Below the pieces are notes generated by a model. The model made no database searches. It was given only the letters and a program-made list of their open reading frames with translations, and was not told the origin of the DNA. From Pseudanabaena sp. ABRG5-3 (GTDB lineage: Bacteria > Cyanobacteriota > Cyanobacteriia > Pseudanabaenales > Pseudanabaenaceae), in assembly GCF_003967015.1 (NCBI RefSeq), contig NZ_AP017560.1, forward strand, positions 3,842,048 through 3,906,047: a DNA stretch of 64,000 nucleotides, given 5' to 3'. Positions 25,868-34,539 of the stretch are shown here, piece by piece; the first letter of the stretch is position 1, and the number at the start of each line of letters is the position of its first letter. A program made the translations under genes and the position numbers.

Positions 25868-26116
25868 ATGAAACAAAAAGAACTGCTAAACCGAATCTCG
25901 ATTAACCCTAATATTTGTTTTGGAAAACCCTGTATTCGCGGACATCGCATCTGGGTATCCCTAATTCTCGACTTTCTCGCTAGTGGTACTAGCGTCCCTG
26001 AACTACTAGAAGAATACCCCCAACTGCAACCAGAAGACATTTATGCTTGCATTGCCTATGGAGCCGCCATGTCAAGTGATCGTTATATTGATATTCCTAT
26101 CGAGCAATCAGCATGA
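25868..26116 (+). CDS. DUF433 antitoxin-like protein
   Basis: An 82-residue DUF433 protein: LLNRISINPNICFGKPCIRGHRIWVSLILDFLASG, then VPELLEEYPQLQPEDIYACIAYGA. It is the likely antitoxin of the DUF5615 protein, whose ATG overlaps its stop by 4 bases. I prefer the ATG at 25868 because the family starts MK..ELL.RI; an in-frame ATG at 25832 would add 12 residues and would be coupled to the preceding pseudogene. Confidence 0.85.
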   Translation: MKQKELLNRISINPNICFGKPCIRGHRIWVSLILDFLASGTSVPELLEEYPQLQPEDIYACIAYGAAMSSDRYIDIPIEQSA

Positions 26117-26481
26117 AATTTAAACTAGACGAGAACATCGGTCAAAGAGGAATCAACCAACTAAAACAAGCGGGTTACGATGTTTCTACAGTACTTGAAC
26201 AAGGACTAACATCAGCATCCGATCCAACTGTAATCAAAGTATGTCAAGCAGAAGATCGCTGCCTTGTGACTCTAGACCTAGACTTTAGCAACCCTCTACA
26301 ATACGTTCCATCTGAATACAAAGGAATTGCTGTTCTCAGGCTTCCTAATAGAGCAACAATAGATGATTTGACTGATGCTATTCAAACTCTAATCGGAGGA
26401 TTACAGCGCGAGAATATCATAGGCAATCTCTGGATAATTCAGCGTGGACGTATCCGCATTTATCAGCAAAATGATCGGTAA
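26113..26481 (+). CDS. DUF5615 PIN-like toxin
   Basis: A 122-residue PIN-like protein with FKLDENIGQRGINQLKQAGYDVSTV at the N-terminus and the acidic site TLDLDFSNP. Predicted ribonuclease toxin partner of the DUF433 protein upstream, with start/stop overlap. A second, sequence-distant pair of the same type lies at 1334-1994. Confidence 0.85.
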   Translation: MKFKLDENIGQRGINQLKQAGYDVSTVLEQGLTSASDPTVIKVCQAEDRCLVTLDLDFSNPLQYVPSEYKGIAVLRLPNRATIDDLTDAIQTLIGGLQRENIIGNLWIIQRGRIRIYQQNDR

Positions 26482-26516
26482 AAACAATGTAAATGTGCTT
26501 ATACTGTAGATTTAAA

Positions 26517-26570
26517 GATCATCGGCATAAAATGTGACTACGATAAGAGGATGAGAATTATAGCGATCGC
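26517..26570 (+). repeat. Antitoxin leader repeat, copy 2 (start codon lost)
   Basis: Degenerate copy of 25512-25565. The ribosome site GAGGATGA is kept, but the start reads ATAGCGATCGC. No open frame follows, so this is a leftover of a second antitoxin gene. Confidence 0.5.
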
Positions 26571-26668
26571 CTATTTCTAAGCTGGCTTAACATCCAACCG
26601 ATGACTAATCCTAATTCAACTTTTGATGTTGACAGATTTCCATTAGTATAGCCAGAATAAATATATTG

Positions 26669-26700
26669 ATTATCACAAATATTTATCTTAATCAATATTT
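26669..26700. promoter_or_regulatory. ArsR operator upstream of gapdh
   Basis: AATATTTAT (26678-26686) and ATCAATATT (26691-26699) form an inverted repeat with one mismatch and a 4-base spacer. The 32-base block matches the arsR/acr3 operator at 28 positions. It lies 28 bases before the gapdh start. Confidence 0.8.
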
Positions 26701-26727
26701 AAAGCATACTTAACCTTTAGATAATCT

Positions 26728-27732
26728 ATGGCTGTGCGTGTTGGTATTAATGGCTTTGGCAGAATTGGCAGATTGGCTCTGCGGGCTGCTTGGGAATTTC
26801 CTGAATTAGAATTTGTCCATATTAATGAAATCAATGGTGGCATAGAAGCTGCCGCGCATTTACTTAAGTTTGACTCGGTACATGGACGTTGGTTGCCTAA
26901 TGTGATGGTGGAAGGCGATCGCATCCAAATTGATAGTAAATCCCTTAGCTTTAGCGAATATGCCAAACCCGAATTAGTCAACTGGCAAGAATTAGGCGTT
27001 GATCTAGTTCTGGAATGCTCTGGCAAATTTCGCACTCCTGAAACCCTCAATCCCTATTTTACAAAAGGCGTAAAGAAAGTAATCGTCGCGGCTCCTGTCA
27101 AAGAAGAAGCTCTAAATATCGTGATGGGAATTAATGATCATCTCTACAATCCTGAAAAGCATCATCTATTAACCGCCGCTTCTTGCACTACCAACTGTCT
27201 TGCGCCTGTCGTTAAAGTGATCCATGAAGGCTTAGGTATTAAGCATGGTGTGATTACCACGATTCATGACAATACAAATACCCAAACCCTTGTTGATGCG
27301 CCACATAAGGATCTGCGTCGGGCTAGAGCCACTAGCTTATCGCTCATTCCAACAACAACGGGTTCCGCAACCGCAATCACCTTAATCTATCCCGAACTCA
27401 AAGGGAAATTAAATGGCTTAGCCGTAAGAGTGCCTTTACTGAATGCTTCGCTTACTGATTGTGTGTTTGAAGTAGAAAGAGAAACCACAATCGAGGAAGT
27501 CAATCAATTATTAAAAACAGCCGCCGAAGGTGAACTGAAAGGGATTTTAGGTTATGAAGAAAGGCCTTTAGTTTCCATTGATTACAAGGACAATCCGCGA
27601 TCTTCAATTATTGATGCTCTTTCTACGATGGTTGTAGATGGGACTCAGGTGAAGATTCTCGCTTGGTATGACAACGAATGGGGTTATTCCTGCCGTATGG
27701 CGGAATTAGCGAGAAAAGTGGCTTCGTTCTAA
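26728..27732 (+). CDS. gapdh: ArsJ-associated glyceraldehyde-3-phosphate dehydrogenase
   Basis: A 334-residue GAPDH with the NAD-binding [10 protein letters not shown], the catalytic SCTTNC (Cys153) and the usual C-terminal [12 protein letters not shown]. The N-terminal [25 protein letters not shown] differs from housekeeping GAPDHs and fits the arsenic-linked subgroup. In that pathway GAPDH couples glyceraldehyde-3-phosphate with arsenate to 1-arseno-3-phosphoglycerate, which ArsJ exports. The ArsR operator upstream and arsJ downstream support this over a glycolytic role. Confidence 0.9.
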   Translation: MAVRVGINGFGRIGRLALRAAWEFPELEFVHINEINGGIEAAAHLLKFDSVHGRWLPNVMVEGDRIQIDSKSLSFSEYAKPELVNWQELGVDLVLECSGKFRTPETLNPYFTKGVKKVIVAAPVKEEALNIVMGINDHLYNPEKHHLLTAASCTTNCLAPVVKVIHEGLGIKHGVITTIHDNTNTQTLVDAPHKDLRRARATSLSLIPTTTGSATAITLIYPELKGKLNGLAVRVPLLNASLTDCVFEVERETTIEEVNQLLKTAAEGELKGILGYEERPLVSIDYKDNPRSSIIDALSTMVVDGTQVKILAWYDNEWGYSCRMAELARKVASF

Positions 27733-27734
27733 GA

Positions 27735-27875
27735 CCCTCACCCCCCAGCCCCCTCTCCCGCAGGAGAGGGGGAGCGAAGAAGATATTTTACTTGTTCTTC
27801 TCTCTATGAGAGAGCGAAGAATATATATTTCTTTCTTGTTCCCCTCTCCTGCGGGAGAGGGGCTAGGGGTGAGGG
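27735..27875. repeat. MITE-like inverted repeat between gapdh and arsJ
   Basis: Near-identical inverted arms (CCCTCACCCC..AGCCCC..TCTCCCGCAGGAGAGGGG and its complement) each form their own hairpin, with a third small hairpin (CTTCTCTC-TATG-AGAGAGCGAAG) between them. The CCCTCACCCC...CCCTCTCCC text is a common dispersed repeat in cyanobacterial spacers. Confidence 0.75.
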
Positions 27876-27902
27876 CAAATCATCTAACCTTTGAGAAAAC
27901 CT

Positions 27903-29162
27903 ATGACCTCTTCTACTACATCTCAAGCGAACTTCAAAAACTATGTTCTCGTCACCCTCACCTATTGGGGATTCACGATTACCGATGGCGCTTTGCGACT
28001 CTTGGTACTGCTTTATTTTAATAATATTGGCTATACCCCGATGCAAATTGCTTCCCTATTTCTATTCTATGAAATCTTTGGAGTCGTTACTAACTTCTTA
28101 GGCGGATGGATTGGTTCGCAATTAGGGCTGAAAGTTACTCTCTATACAGGGATCTGTTTACAGATTTTTTCTTTAGTGATGTTATCCTTTCGCAATCCTG
28201 AGTGGGCGCAGTGGTTAGCAGTTCTCTATGTGATGATTGCTCAGGCTTTTTCAGGAATTGCCAAAGACTTGACGAAAATGAGTACCAAAAGCGCAATTCG
28301 CCTAGTTGTACCGCAAGATGCTCAATCAGCTTTATTCAAATGGGTTGCGATTCTCACAGGTTCTAAGAATGCCCTCAAAGGTGTGGGCTTTTTTGTCGGT
28401 AGTGCTTTGTTAGGACTGTTTGGATTTGTTACTTCTTTGTGGATGATGGCGGGATGTCTATTCCTGCTCTTGTTCACAGGCTTATTCTTACCAAAGGGAA
28501 TGGGAAAAATCAAAGCAAAAGTTAAGTTCAAACAACTCTTGTCCAAAAGCCCTGAAATTAATCTTCTATCCGCAGCTAGATTCTTTCTCTTTGGTTCCAG
28601 AGATGTATGGTTTGTGGTGGGACTGCCTGTATTTTTGCGAAGTGTTTTAGGCTGGTCGTTTTATCAAGTTGGTGGATTTCTCGCCTGTTGGGTAATTGGC
28701 TATGGCATCATTCAATCCCTCGCACCGACATTAATTAAGCGCTTTGGTGATGGTCAGCCGCCGCGATCGCAAACTGTGCGATTTTGGACAACCTCCCTTG
28801 TTGCGGTTCCTGCGATCATTGCGATCGCTTTACAATTAAATCTCCCCGCGAACTTAGTAATTATTAGCGGCTTACTAATTTTTGGCGTAGTTTTTGCCTT
28901 TAACTCATCAGTGCATTCTTATTTAGTCCTCGCCTTTACCGATGATGACAAAGTAGCCCTAAATGTCGGCTTCTATTACATGGCAAATTCGGGCGGACGC
29001 TTAGCAGGAACTGTTCTATCGGGTTTGATTTATGAATTTTATGGATTGATTGGCTGTTTGTGGGTATCGGCAATCATGGTTTTAGCTGCGGCTGTGATTA
29101 CGCGCAAGTTACCCGATCCTCAGACGAGTAAAGCGATCGCATGGAAATCTGATGGAGAATAA
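27903..29162 (+). CDS. arsJ: Organoarsenical efflux MFS transporter ArsJ
   Basis: A 419-residue MFS permease with 12 predicted helices. NYVLVTLTYWGFTITDGALRLLVLLYF and IAKDLTKMSTKSAIR are the ArsJ family marks. It exports 1-arseno-3-phosphoglycerate made by the adjacent GAPDH, giving arsenate resistance without prior reduction. The start is the ATG at 27903; an upstream TTG at 27891 is less likely. A repeat element lies between it and gapdh, but both genes are co-oriented and probably co-transcribed. Confidence 0.92.
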   Translation: MTSSTTSQANFKNYVLVTLTYWGFTITDGALRLLVLLYFNNIGYTPMQIASLFLFYEIFGVVTNFLGGWIGSQLGLKVTLYTGICLQIFSLVMLSFRNPEWAQWLAVLYVMIAQAFSGIAKDLTKMSTKSAIRLVVPQDAQSALFKWVAILTGSKNALKGVGFFVGSALLGLFGFVTSLWMMAGCLFLLLFTGLFLPKGMGKIKAKVKFKQLLSKSPEINLLSAARFFLFGSRDVWFVVGLPVFLRSVLGWSFYQVGGFLACWVIGYGIIQSLAPTLIKRFGDGQPPRSQTVRFWTTSLVAVPAIIAIALQLNLPANLVIISGLLIFGVVFAFNSSVHSYLVLAFTDDDKVALNVGFYYMANSGGRLAGTVLSGLIYEFYGLIGCLWVSAIMVLAAAVITRKLPDPQTSKAIAWKSDGE

Positions 29163-29218
29163 AGTATCGGACGAATCTTTGTAGATTCCTGTACGACGCA
29201 AAATCAAAAAACAGTACC

Positions 29219-30568
29219 ATGCCAATCTCTATTGCTTTCATCGCCCATGACACCCAAAAAGCAGATATGGTCGCACTGGCGCAAAAGTACCACGTAACTT
29301 TGTCTCGCTATAATTCCCTTGCGACTGCAAATACTGGTAAGCAAATTCAATCCGCCACAGGGCTACCTATTGAGCTAGTGCGATCGCAACGGGATGGTGG
29401 TGATATTGAAATTGCAGCCCGTGTAATTGCAGGGGAAGTTGCCTGTGTTATCTGGCTATTCGATCCCGATCATGCTCAACTCTTCGGAGCCAATCTTCTG
29501 AATTTATTGAGAATATGTAAAATCTATAATGTTCCTCTTGCGACGAACCTTGCCACCGCAGATATGGTGCTGCAATCACTAGGCAAAAGTCGGATTGCCC
29601 ATCTGATCTTTAACCCCATTGCAGGACAGGGCAATCCTGACGCGGATCTCGCCATGATTCGCCAAATTTTGGAACCCCATGTGCAACTAAAAATTATTTT
29701 CACAAAGCCCAATCTGAATCCTACCGATCAAGCCAAAACTGCGATCGCGACAATTCAAGAGAGGAACTCCACAGTTGCTGACACCGATTTTATTATTGCT
29801 TCTGGTGGCGATGGGACAGTTTCCGCAGTAGCCAATGCTTTAATTGGCACAGGCATTCCCCTTGGGATTATTCCTAGAGGTACTGCCAATGCCTTCTCCG
29901 TAGCATTGGGCATTCCCACGGGGTTAAAGGCAGCTTGCGAAAACATCCTCACGGGCAATACCTGTATTGTCGATGCAGCCCGTTGTAATGACTTGCCGAT
30001 GATTTTGCTAGCTGGTATTGGCTTTGAAGCGGAAACCGTGGAACGAGCTGATCGAGATATGAAAAATCTCTTGGGAGCCTTTGCCTATTTCCTCGCAGGG
30101 GCGCAACAACTTTTAGAACAGAAGCTCTTTACCGTTGAAGTGGAAATTGATGGATCAGTCACTCAGTTTCAATGTGGAGCGATGACTATTGCCAATGCTG
30201 CCCCTCCGACTTCAGTGCTTGCCCAAGGTTGGGGAGAGGTGATTCCTAACGATGGGTTACTTGATGTGACGATCGCCATTTCCAAAAATGAGAGCCTCAA
30301 TCTTTCCGATCGCCTATTAGCGATCGATGTCATCGGCAAGCTATTTGCTTCTGCATTAGTCAAAACCCCCATCGAGAATGAAGTCTTAGTCTGTTTCCGA
30401 ACTAACAAAATCAAAGTTACGGCAATTCCACCGCAAAAAGTGGTAGTAGATGGCGAGATCATTGGTACAACTCCCGTTGAAGTAGTTTGTATACCTAACG
30501 GATTAACGGTTTTTGCTCCCCTAGTTAATAGTTTGCTGCCAGTGAAAAAAACAGCCGAATCCCATTAA
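29219..30568 (+). CDS. Methylglyoxal-synthase-like domain fused to a YegS/DAGK-type lipid kinase
   Basis: A 449-residue fusion. Residues 1-120 align with methylglyoxal synthase: IAHDTQK (H10, D11, K14), GGD (D62), DP at 82-83, then VPLATNLATAD. The E. coli catalytic H98 and D101 positions are F89 and N92 here, so this half may bind phosphate ligands without catalysis. Residues about 125-449 are a diacylglycerol/sphingosine-type lipid kinase with IFNPIAGQGN, ASGGDGTVSAV (GGDGT 196-200) and GTANAFSVAL. It likely phosphorylates a lipid, perhaps sensing a triose-phosphate-like metabolite. It follows arsJ by 57 bases but lacks an ars operator of its own. Confidence 0.83.
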   Translation: MPISIAFIAHDTQKADMVALAQKYHVTLSRYNSLATANTGKQIQSATGLPIELVRSQRDGGDIEIAARVIAGEVACVIWLFDPDHAQLFGANLLNLLRICKIYNVPLATNLATADMVLQSLGKSRIAHLIFNPIAGQGNPDADLAMIRQILEPHVQLKIIFTKPNLNPTDQAKTAIATIQERNSTVADTDFIIASGGDGTVSAVANALIGTGIPLGIIPRGTANAFSVALGIPTGLKAACENILTGNTCIVDAARCNDLPMILLAGIGFEAETVERADRDMKNLLGAFAYFLAGAQQLLEQKLFTVEVEIDGSVTQFQCGAMTIANAAPPTSVLAQGWGEVIPNDGLLDVTIAISKNESLNLSDRLLAIDVIGKLFASALVKTPIENEVLVCFRTNKIKVTAIPPQKVVVDGEIIGTTPVEVVCIPNGLTVFAPLVNSLLPVKKTAESH

Positions 30569-30591
30569 CTTACAGCACTTTGCGCTCAAAC

Positions 30592-30636
30592 AGGGATTTT
30601 TGAAAGGCTTGCTTCGCAAGCCTTTCAAAAATCCCT
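30592..30636. repeat. Perfect palindrome, 21-bp arms
   Basis: AGGGATTTTTGAAAGGCTTGC, loop TTC, then its exact complement. The 30569-30874 gap also carries TTACAGCACTTTGC (from 30570), which recurs inverted at about 33935. No gene is seen in this gap. Confidence 0.8.
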
Positions 30637-30874
30637 TATGGTTCGTTTGATTGGCAACTGCTGTTAGTGCGCGGAGTGATGTCAAGGATTTTCTAGCCTG
30701 CTTGACTTAGGCTTTGAGCCAATAAGTTCTTGATTTGCTTTCGCAATTCCTAAAGACTTTTAAGTGATTTTTTATGTAAGCTTTAGAGCCAAGTAAAATA
30801 AGGACTATATTCCCAGACGCAATGATCGACTTCTAAACCCTACCAAATCTTTGTATTGTTGTAGGAGAGGCAAA

Positions 30875-32404
30875 ATGAAGACAGATTATTTGATTGTTGG
30901 TAGCGGTATATCCGCTTTAGTATTTGCAGCCTTGATGGCAAAATCTGGTAAAAAAGTCCAACTCCTAGAAGCCCATGAACATGCAGGAGGTTTTGGACAT
31001 ACTTTTACGATGGCAAATAAATATAAATTTAATGCTCAACTTCATTATGTGTGGAACTGTGGTGAAGGGCAACCTGTGCATCAAGTTCTACAAAAGCTAG
31101 ATCTGGACAAGTCAGTTACCTTTGAGCATTACGATCGCGATGGTTTTGACCATATGCACATGCCCAATTACTCGCTGCAAATTCCATCCTCATCGGAGGA
31201 GTTAAGCCGTAGATTGTCCGACTTGTTTCCCCAAGCTACACCTCAAATTAGGAAGTTTATTGACGAAGTACAAACCACAAGTGAAGGATTAGAAAATTTA
31301 GCACCACCCATCATTCCTCTTCAGTTGTTTCAAAATTTTGGAGCAGTCTTCTGTGCTTTAAAATATTTGAATAGTACGCTCCAAGATGTTTTTGACAAAT
31401 TCCAATTACCTGTAGAGGCGCAAACCCTGTTGGCTTTGCAATGGCCAGATTTTTTATTACCGCCGAATCAACTCTCTTTTTATGCTTGGGTGATTTTATT
31501 CACGGGCTATCAAAAAGGAGCATTTTATCCGACTAAGCACTTTGAGCATGTGATTAATTCCTTAGTAAAAGTCATTCAGGAAAATGGCGGCGAGGTTTTG
31601 CTCAATCATGAAGTGACCAATTTCCAAGTTCAAGGTGGCGCAGTAATTGGTGTCGAGGCAAAGGATTTGCGATCGCATCAAACCCATGAATTTACAGGCA
31701 AAACCGTGATTTGTAATATCGATCCACAAAAAGCCGCACATATGATTGGTCTAGAGAAATTCTCTAAACCAATTCGCCAAAAGCTGAGCTATGACTACTC
31801 ACCCTCTAACTTTATGGCGTACTGCGTTGTCAAGGATCTTGATTTGCAGAAATATGGCTTTGGGAAATGGAATACTTTTCATTCAGGACATCGAGATCTC
31901 AATGAATCCTTTGAGCAGATGTATACCAAGCATGACTTCTCTAATCCTAGCTTTGCGATTACGACACCCACACTTTTGACTGAAGAAGATCGTGATTGCC
32001 CTGAAGGATGCCAAGTCATGGAATTCCTGACAGTAGCTAATTACAAGTATTTCAAGCAATTGCAAGATATTGACCCCAAAGCCTATCGTCAGAAAAAAGA
32101 AGAGATCTTAGAATCAATTCTTGATGTTGTCGAAAAGAACTATATTCCTAATTTGCGCCAACATATCGTTTTCAAAATCACTGGTAGTCCCACCACCAAC
32201 GAAAGATTTTGTGGCTGTCCCGATGGTAATTCCTATGGTTCAAGCTTAACGCCTCGGAATATGGGGCTTAGTCGGCTGAATTACGAATCATCACTTAAGA
32301 ATTTCTATTTTTGCAATGCTTCCTCTGGTTATCCCGGTTTTGCACCCACCTTTTGGACAGGAGCAAGGCTATATCAACATTTATCAGGAGATACGATTCC
32401 TTAA
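30875..32404 (+). CDS. FAD-dependent oxidoreductase, CrtI/retinol-saturase-like
   Basis: A 509-residue flavoprotein. It starts with the dinucleotide fold (DYLIVGSGISALVFAALMAKSGKKVQLLEAHEHAGGFGHTF pattern) and ends with the CrtI-type C-terminus NASSGYPGFAPTFWTGARLYQHL. These features place it in the phytoene-desaturase-like family; the substrate could be a carotenoid or another polyene. I cannot say which. GGAGAGG lies 6 bases before the ATG at 30875. Confidence 0.78.
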   Translation: MKTDYLIVGSGISALVFAALMAKSGKKVQLLEAHEHAGGFGHTFTMANKYKFNAQLHYVWNCGEGQPVHQVLQKLDLDKSVTFEHYDRDGFDHMHMPNYSLQIPSSSEELSRRLSDLFPQATPQIRKFIDEVQTTSEGLENLAPPIIPLQLFQNFGAVFCALKYLNSTLQDVFDKFQLPVEAQTLLALQWPDFLLPPNQLSFYAWVILFTGYQKGAFYPTKHFEHVINSLVKVIQENGGEVLLNHEVTNFQVQGGAVIGVEAKDLRSHQTHEFTGKTVICNIDPQKAAHMIGLEKFSKPIRQKLSYDYSPSNFMAYCVVKDLDLQKYGFGKWNTFHSGHRDLNESFEQMYTKHDFSNPSFAITTPTLLTEEDRDCPEGCQVMEFLTVANYKYFKQLQDIDPKAYRQKKEEILESILDVVEKNYIPNLRQHIVFKITGSPTTNERFCGCPDGNSYGSSLTPRNMGLSRLNYESSLKNFYFCNASSGYPGFAPTFWTGARLYQHLSGDTIP

Positions 32405-32431
32405 CTAAAAATGGCATAGCCATTTTTAGTT
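32403..32431. terminator. Terminator after the FAD oxidoreductase
   Basis: AACTAAAAATGGC-ATA-GCCATTTTTAGTT directly after the stop codon; weak GC stem with T tract. Confidence 0.6.
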
Positions 32432-32462
32432 TTAAAAACTCTTACTGGGTTTGGTTTTAATT

Positions 32463-32513
32463 CACGAAATTTTGTAAAAGTTTTGCTTTGCAAAACTTTT
32501 ACAAAATTTCGTG
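32463..32513. repeat. Perfect palindrome, 24-bp arms
   Basis: CACGAAATTTTGTAAAAG continuing to TTTTGC, loop TTT, then the exact complement. AT-rich, so not a classical terminator. Confidence 0.8.
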
Positions 32514-32547
32514 TAATTCGTTCTAATACTTCATTTAGGTGATGAAT

Positions 32548-33765
32548 ATGAAAATAGCAGTTATTGGTGGCGGCGCAAGTGGCATGGTGACGGCTTATCT
32601 GCTGGATAAACAGGGTCATTTTGTAACTGTTGTAGAAGAACAACCGATGTTGGGTGGTCATATTCGGACATTGAATAAAAATGTAAAAGCAAGTCATACT
32701 GATTGCGAATTTTTATTGGAAAGCGGGGTGCTAGAGTTTCCCGTTGCATTTCATAGCTTTTTGGATTTAATGCAGGAATTAGAAGTTGAATTAGAGCCTG
32801 TACAGGTTGGTTCAGGGCTGTTTTTAGCAGATGGTCGCCATTTGCTGTCGGCGGTAATGATTCAAAAAAACTTCACAGGCTTACAGCGACTGATCGAATA
32901 TCTGCGAATAGATACAATCTATGCGCGATCGGCAGGACTATGGATTACGTTACATTCTGCTCAAGCGAAAGAACTCCACGATCACCCCATGTCCTATTAC
33001 TTGAAGCCTAAATGTATTCGCTGTGATTGGTTAAAACTGCTGACGATGTATAGTTACTCGATGCCCTTGGAATTGATTGATGATTTTCCTGCCGAATTAG
33101 TCATCCCTGCATTACGCGATTATGTGTTTGCTAAATGGGTAAGAATTAAGGGAGGTGTCTATTCCTATATCGAAAAAATCCTCGCAAGATTTCGGGGTAA
33201 AATTCTGCTCGATACTAAAATCACCGAAATTAGACGCAGCGATACATCAGTAAAAATTCAATTTTCCGATGGCAGAATTGAACTATTTGACAAAGTAGTT
33301 TTTGCCACGCCGCCCGATCGCATTCTCAAGTTACTGGTTGATCCAACTTTTGAGGAATCAAAACGGTTCTCCGCTTGGCAAAGCAATCATGCCCAAACCA
33401 TAATCCATACTGATACATCCATGTATAACCAATATGGTATTAAGCAAGCTTCGGAGTTTGATTTCTTTCAAATGTCCGATGGTTGGGGATATAACGCTTC
33501 TTTAAATCAACTATGCGGTTTGCGATCGCCCCAGCAATATAGCCTCGCTTTTCATTTAGATCAGGCGATCGCCACAGATAAAATTATTCATGTTCAGAAG
33601 CATGATACGCCGCTATATACAGTGGAAGCTTTGCATTATCGCAATGAAGTTATGGAGACCAATGGCGAAAATCATACCTATTATGTGGGAGCCTATCTTG
33701 GTGATGGTTTGCATGAAGGGGCGATCGCCTCGGCAATGCGAGTTGCCCAATTAATTGGTGTGTAA
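32548..33765 (+). CDS. FAD/NAD(P)-binding amine-oxidase-like protein
   Basis: About 405 residues, beginning MKIAVIGGGASGMVTAYLLDKQGHFVTVVEEQPMLGGH-type dinucleotide fold and ending YVGAYLGDGLHEGAIASAM, the C-terminal FAD contact of COG2907-type flavoproteins. The substrate is unknown. AGGTGA precedes the ATG at 32548 by 5 bases, which favours it over the ATG at 32542 and the GTG at 32539. It follows another flavoprotein gene but a long palindrome separates them. Confidence 0.75.
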   Translation: MKIAVIGGGASGMVTAYLLDKQGHFVTVVEEQPMLGGHIRTLNKNVKASHTDCEFLLESGVLEFPVAFHSFLDLMQELEVELEPVQVGSGLFLADGRHLLSAVMIQKNFTGLQRLIEYLRIDTIYARSAGLWITLHSAQAKELHDHPMSYYLKPKCIRCDWLKLLTMYSYSMPLELIDDFPAELVIPALRDYVFAKWVRIKGGVYSYIEKILARFRGKILLDTKITEIRRSDTSVKIQFSDGRIELFDKVVFATPPDRILKLLVDPTFEESKRFSAWQSNHAQTIIHTDTSMYNQYGIKQASEFDFFQMSDGWGYNASLNQLCGLRSPQQYSLAFHLDQAIATDKIIHVQKHDTPLYTVEALHYRNEVMETNGENHTYYVGAYLGDGLHEGAIASAMRVAQLIGV

Positions 33766-33778
33766 TCAATAAAAATAG

Positions 33779-33913
33779 GTAAGGATGGGCGACGCTTCGC
33801 GCCGCCCATCCTTACCATCTTGTATATAGCAGTCCTAAATCATTTGTAGATTTTGGGGTTTGTGGAAGCGTACCCCTTCGGGATGCGCTTCCACAAACCG
33901 TTTAGGATTGCTA
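33779..33913. repeat. Two adjacent palindromes
   Basis: First, GTAAGGATGGGCG and its complement (33779-33816). Second, AGCAGTCCTAAA and TTTAGGATTGCT (33828-33913) enclosing GGTTTGTGGAAGCG and its complement. Together with GGCAAAGTGCTGTAA (about 33934) they fill the 279-base gap before the HNH gene. No gene seen. Confidence 0.75.
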
Positions 33914-34044
33914 TAGGTATAGTTCTAGTTTTAGGGCAAAGTGCTGTAAAAATCAGCAAACCTGATTTTTATTGTAGTTACCCAAGATGTGTGTAGATTT
34001 TTGGTTAGCTGTGCTAGCATCTTTTGTGAGTTCGCTGGATAGTA

Positions 34045-34539
34045 ATGGCAAAAGTCCTTGTACTAAACGCATCCTATGAGCCGCTGAACATTACCAATTG
34101 GCAGCGTGCAATTGTGTTGGTCATAAAAGGTAAAGCGGAACAAGTCGAACATAATGGCAAGATGGTCTACCCCGGAATGCCCTTGCCCAGCGTGATCCGA
34201 ATGTTGCAATATGTCAGCATTCCCTACAAAGAAATTCCCCTCACTCGCCGCAATATTCTCCATCGCGATGCCCATTCCTGTCAGTACTGTGGATATACTG
34301 GCGATGGTTTGACCCTTGATCATGTACTACCGCGATCGCGTGGTGGTGCTGATAGTTGGGACAATATTATTACGGCCTGTGTGCGTTGCAATGTCAAGAA
34401 AGGCAATCGCACTCCTAAGGAGGCATCAATGCCTCTAAAAAAACAACCCCGTCGCCCCCATAGTGGCTTGCATTTTGAAGTAACCAAATATTTGCGATCA
34501 GGCAATCACGATGAATGGCAAAAATACATTATTCACTAA
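34045..34539 (+). CDS. HNH endonuclease family protein
   Basis: A 164-residue protein with an HNH domain: CQYCGYTGDGLTLDHVLPRSRGG...WDNIITACVRCNVKKGN, i.e. two C-x2-C zinc pairs around the catalytic His. The N-terminal 75 residues (VLVLNASYEPLNITNWQRAIVLVIKGKAE) are typical of stand-alone cyanobacterial HNH proteins. Its role (restriction, repair or housekeeping) is unknown. No associated methylase or intron is visible. Confidence 0.87.
   Translation: MAKVLVLNASYEPLNITNWQRAIVLVIKGKAEQVEHNGKMVYPGMPLPSVIRMLQYVSIPYKEIPLTRRNILHRDAHSCQYCGYTGDGLTLDHVLPRSRGGADSWDNIITACVRCNVKKGNRTPKEASMPLKKQPRRPHSGLHFEVTKYLRSGNHDEWQKYIIH

Noticed and set aside
26728-27732. Housekeeping glycolytic GAPDH
   Set aside because: The arsenic operator upstream, arsJ downstream and the divergent N-terminus favour the arsenate-linked enzyme.
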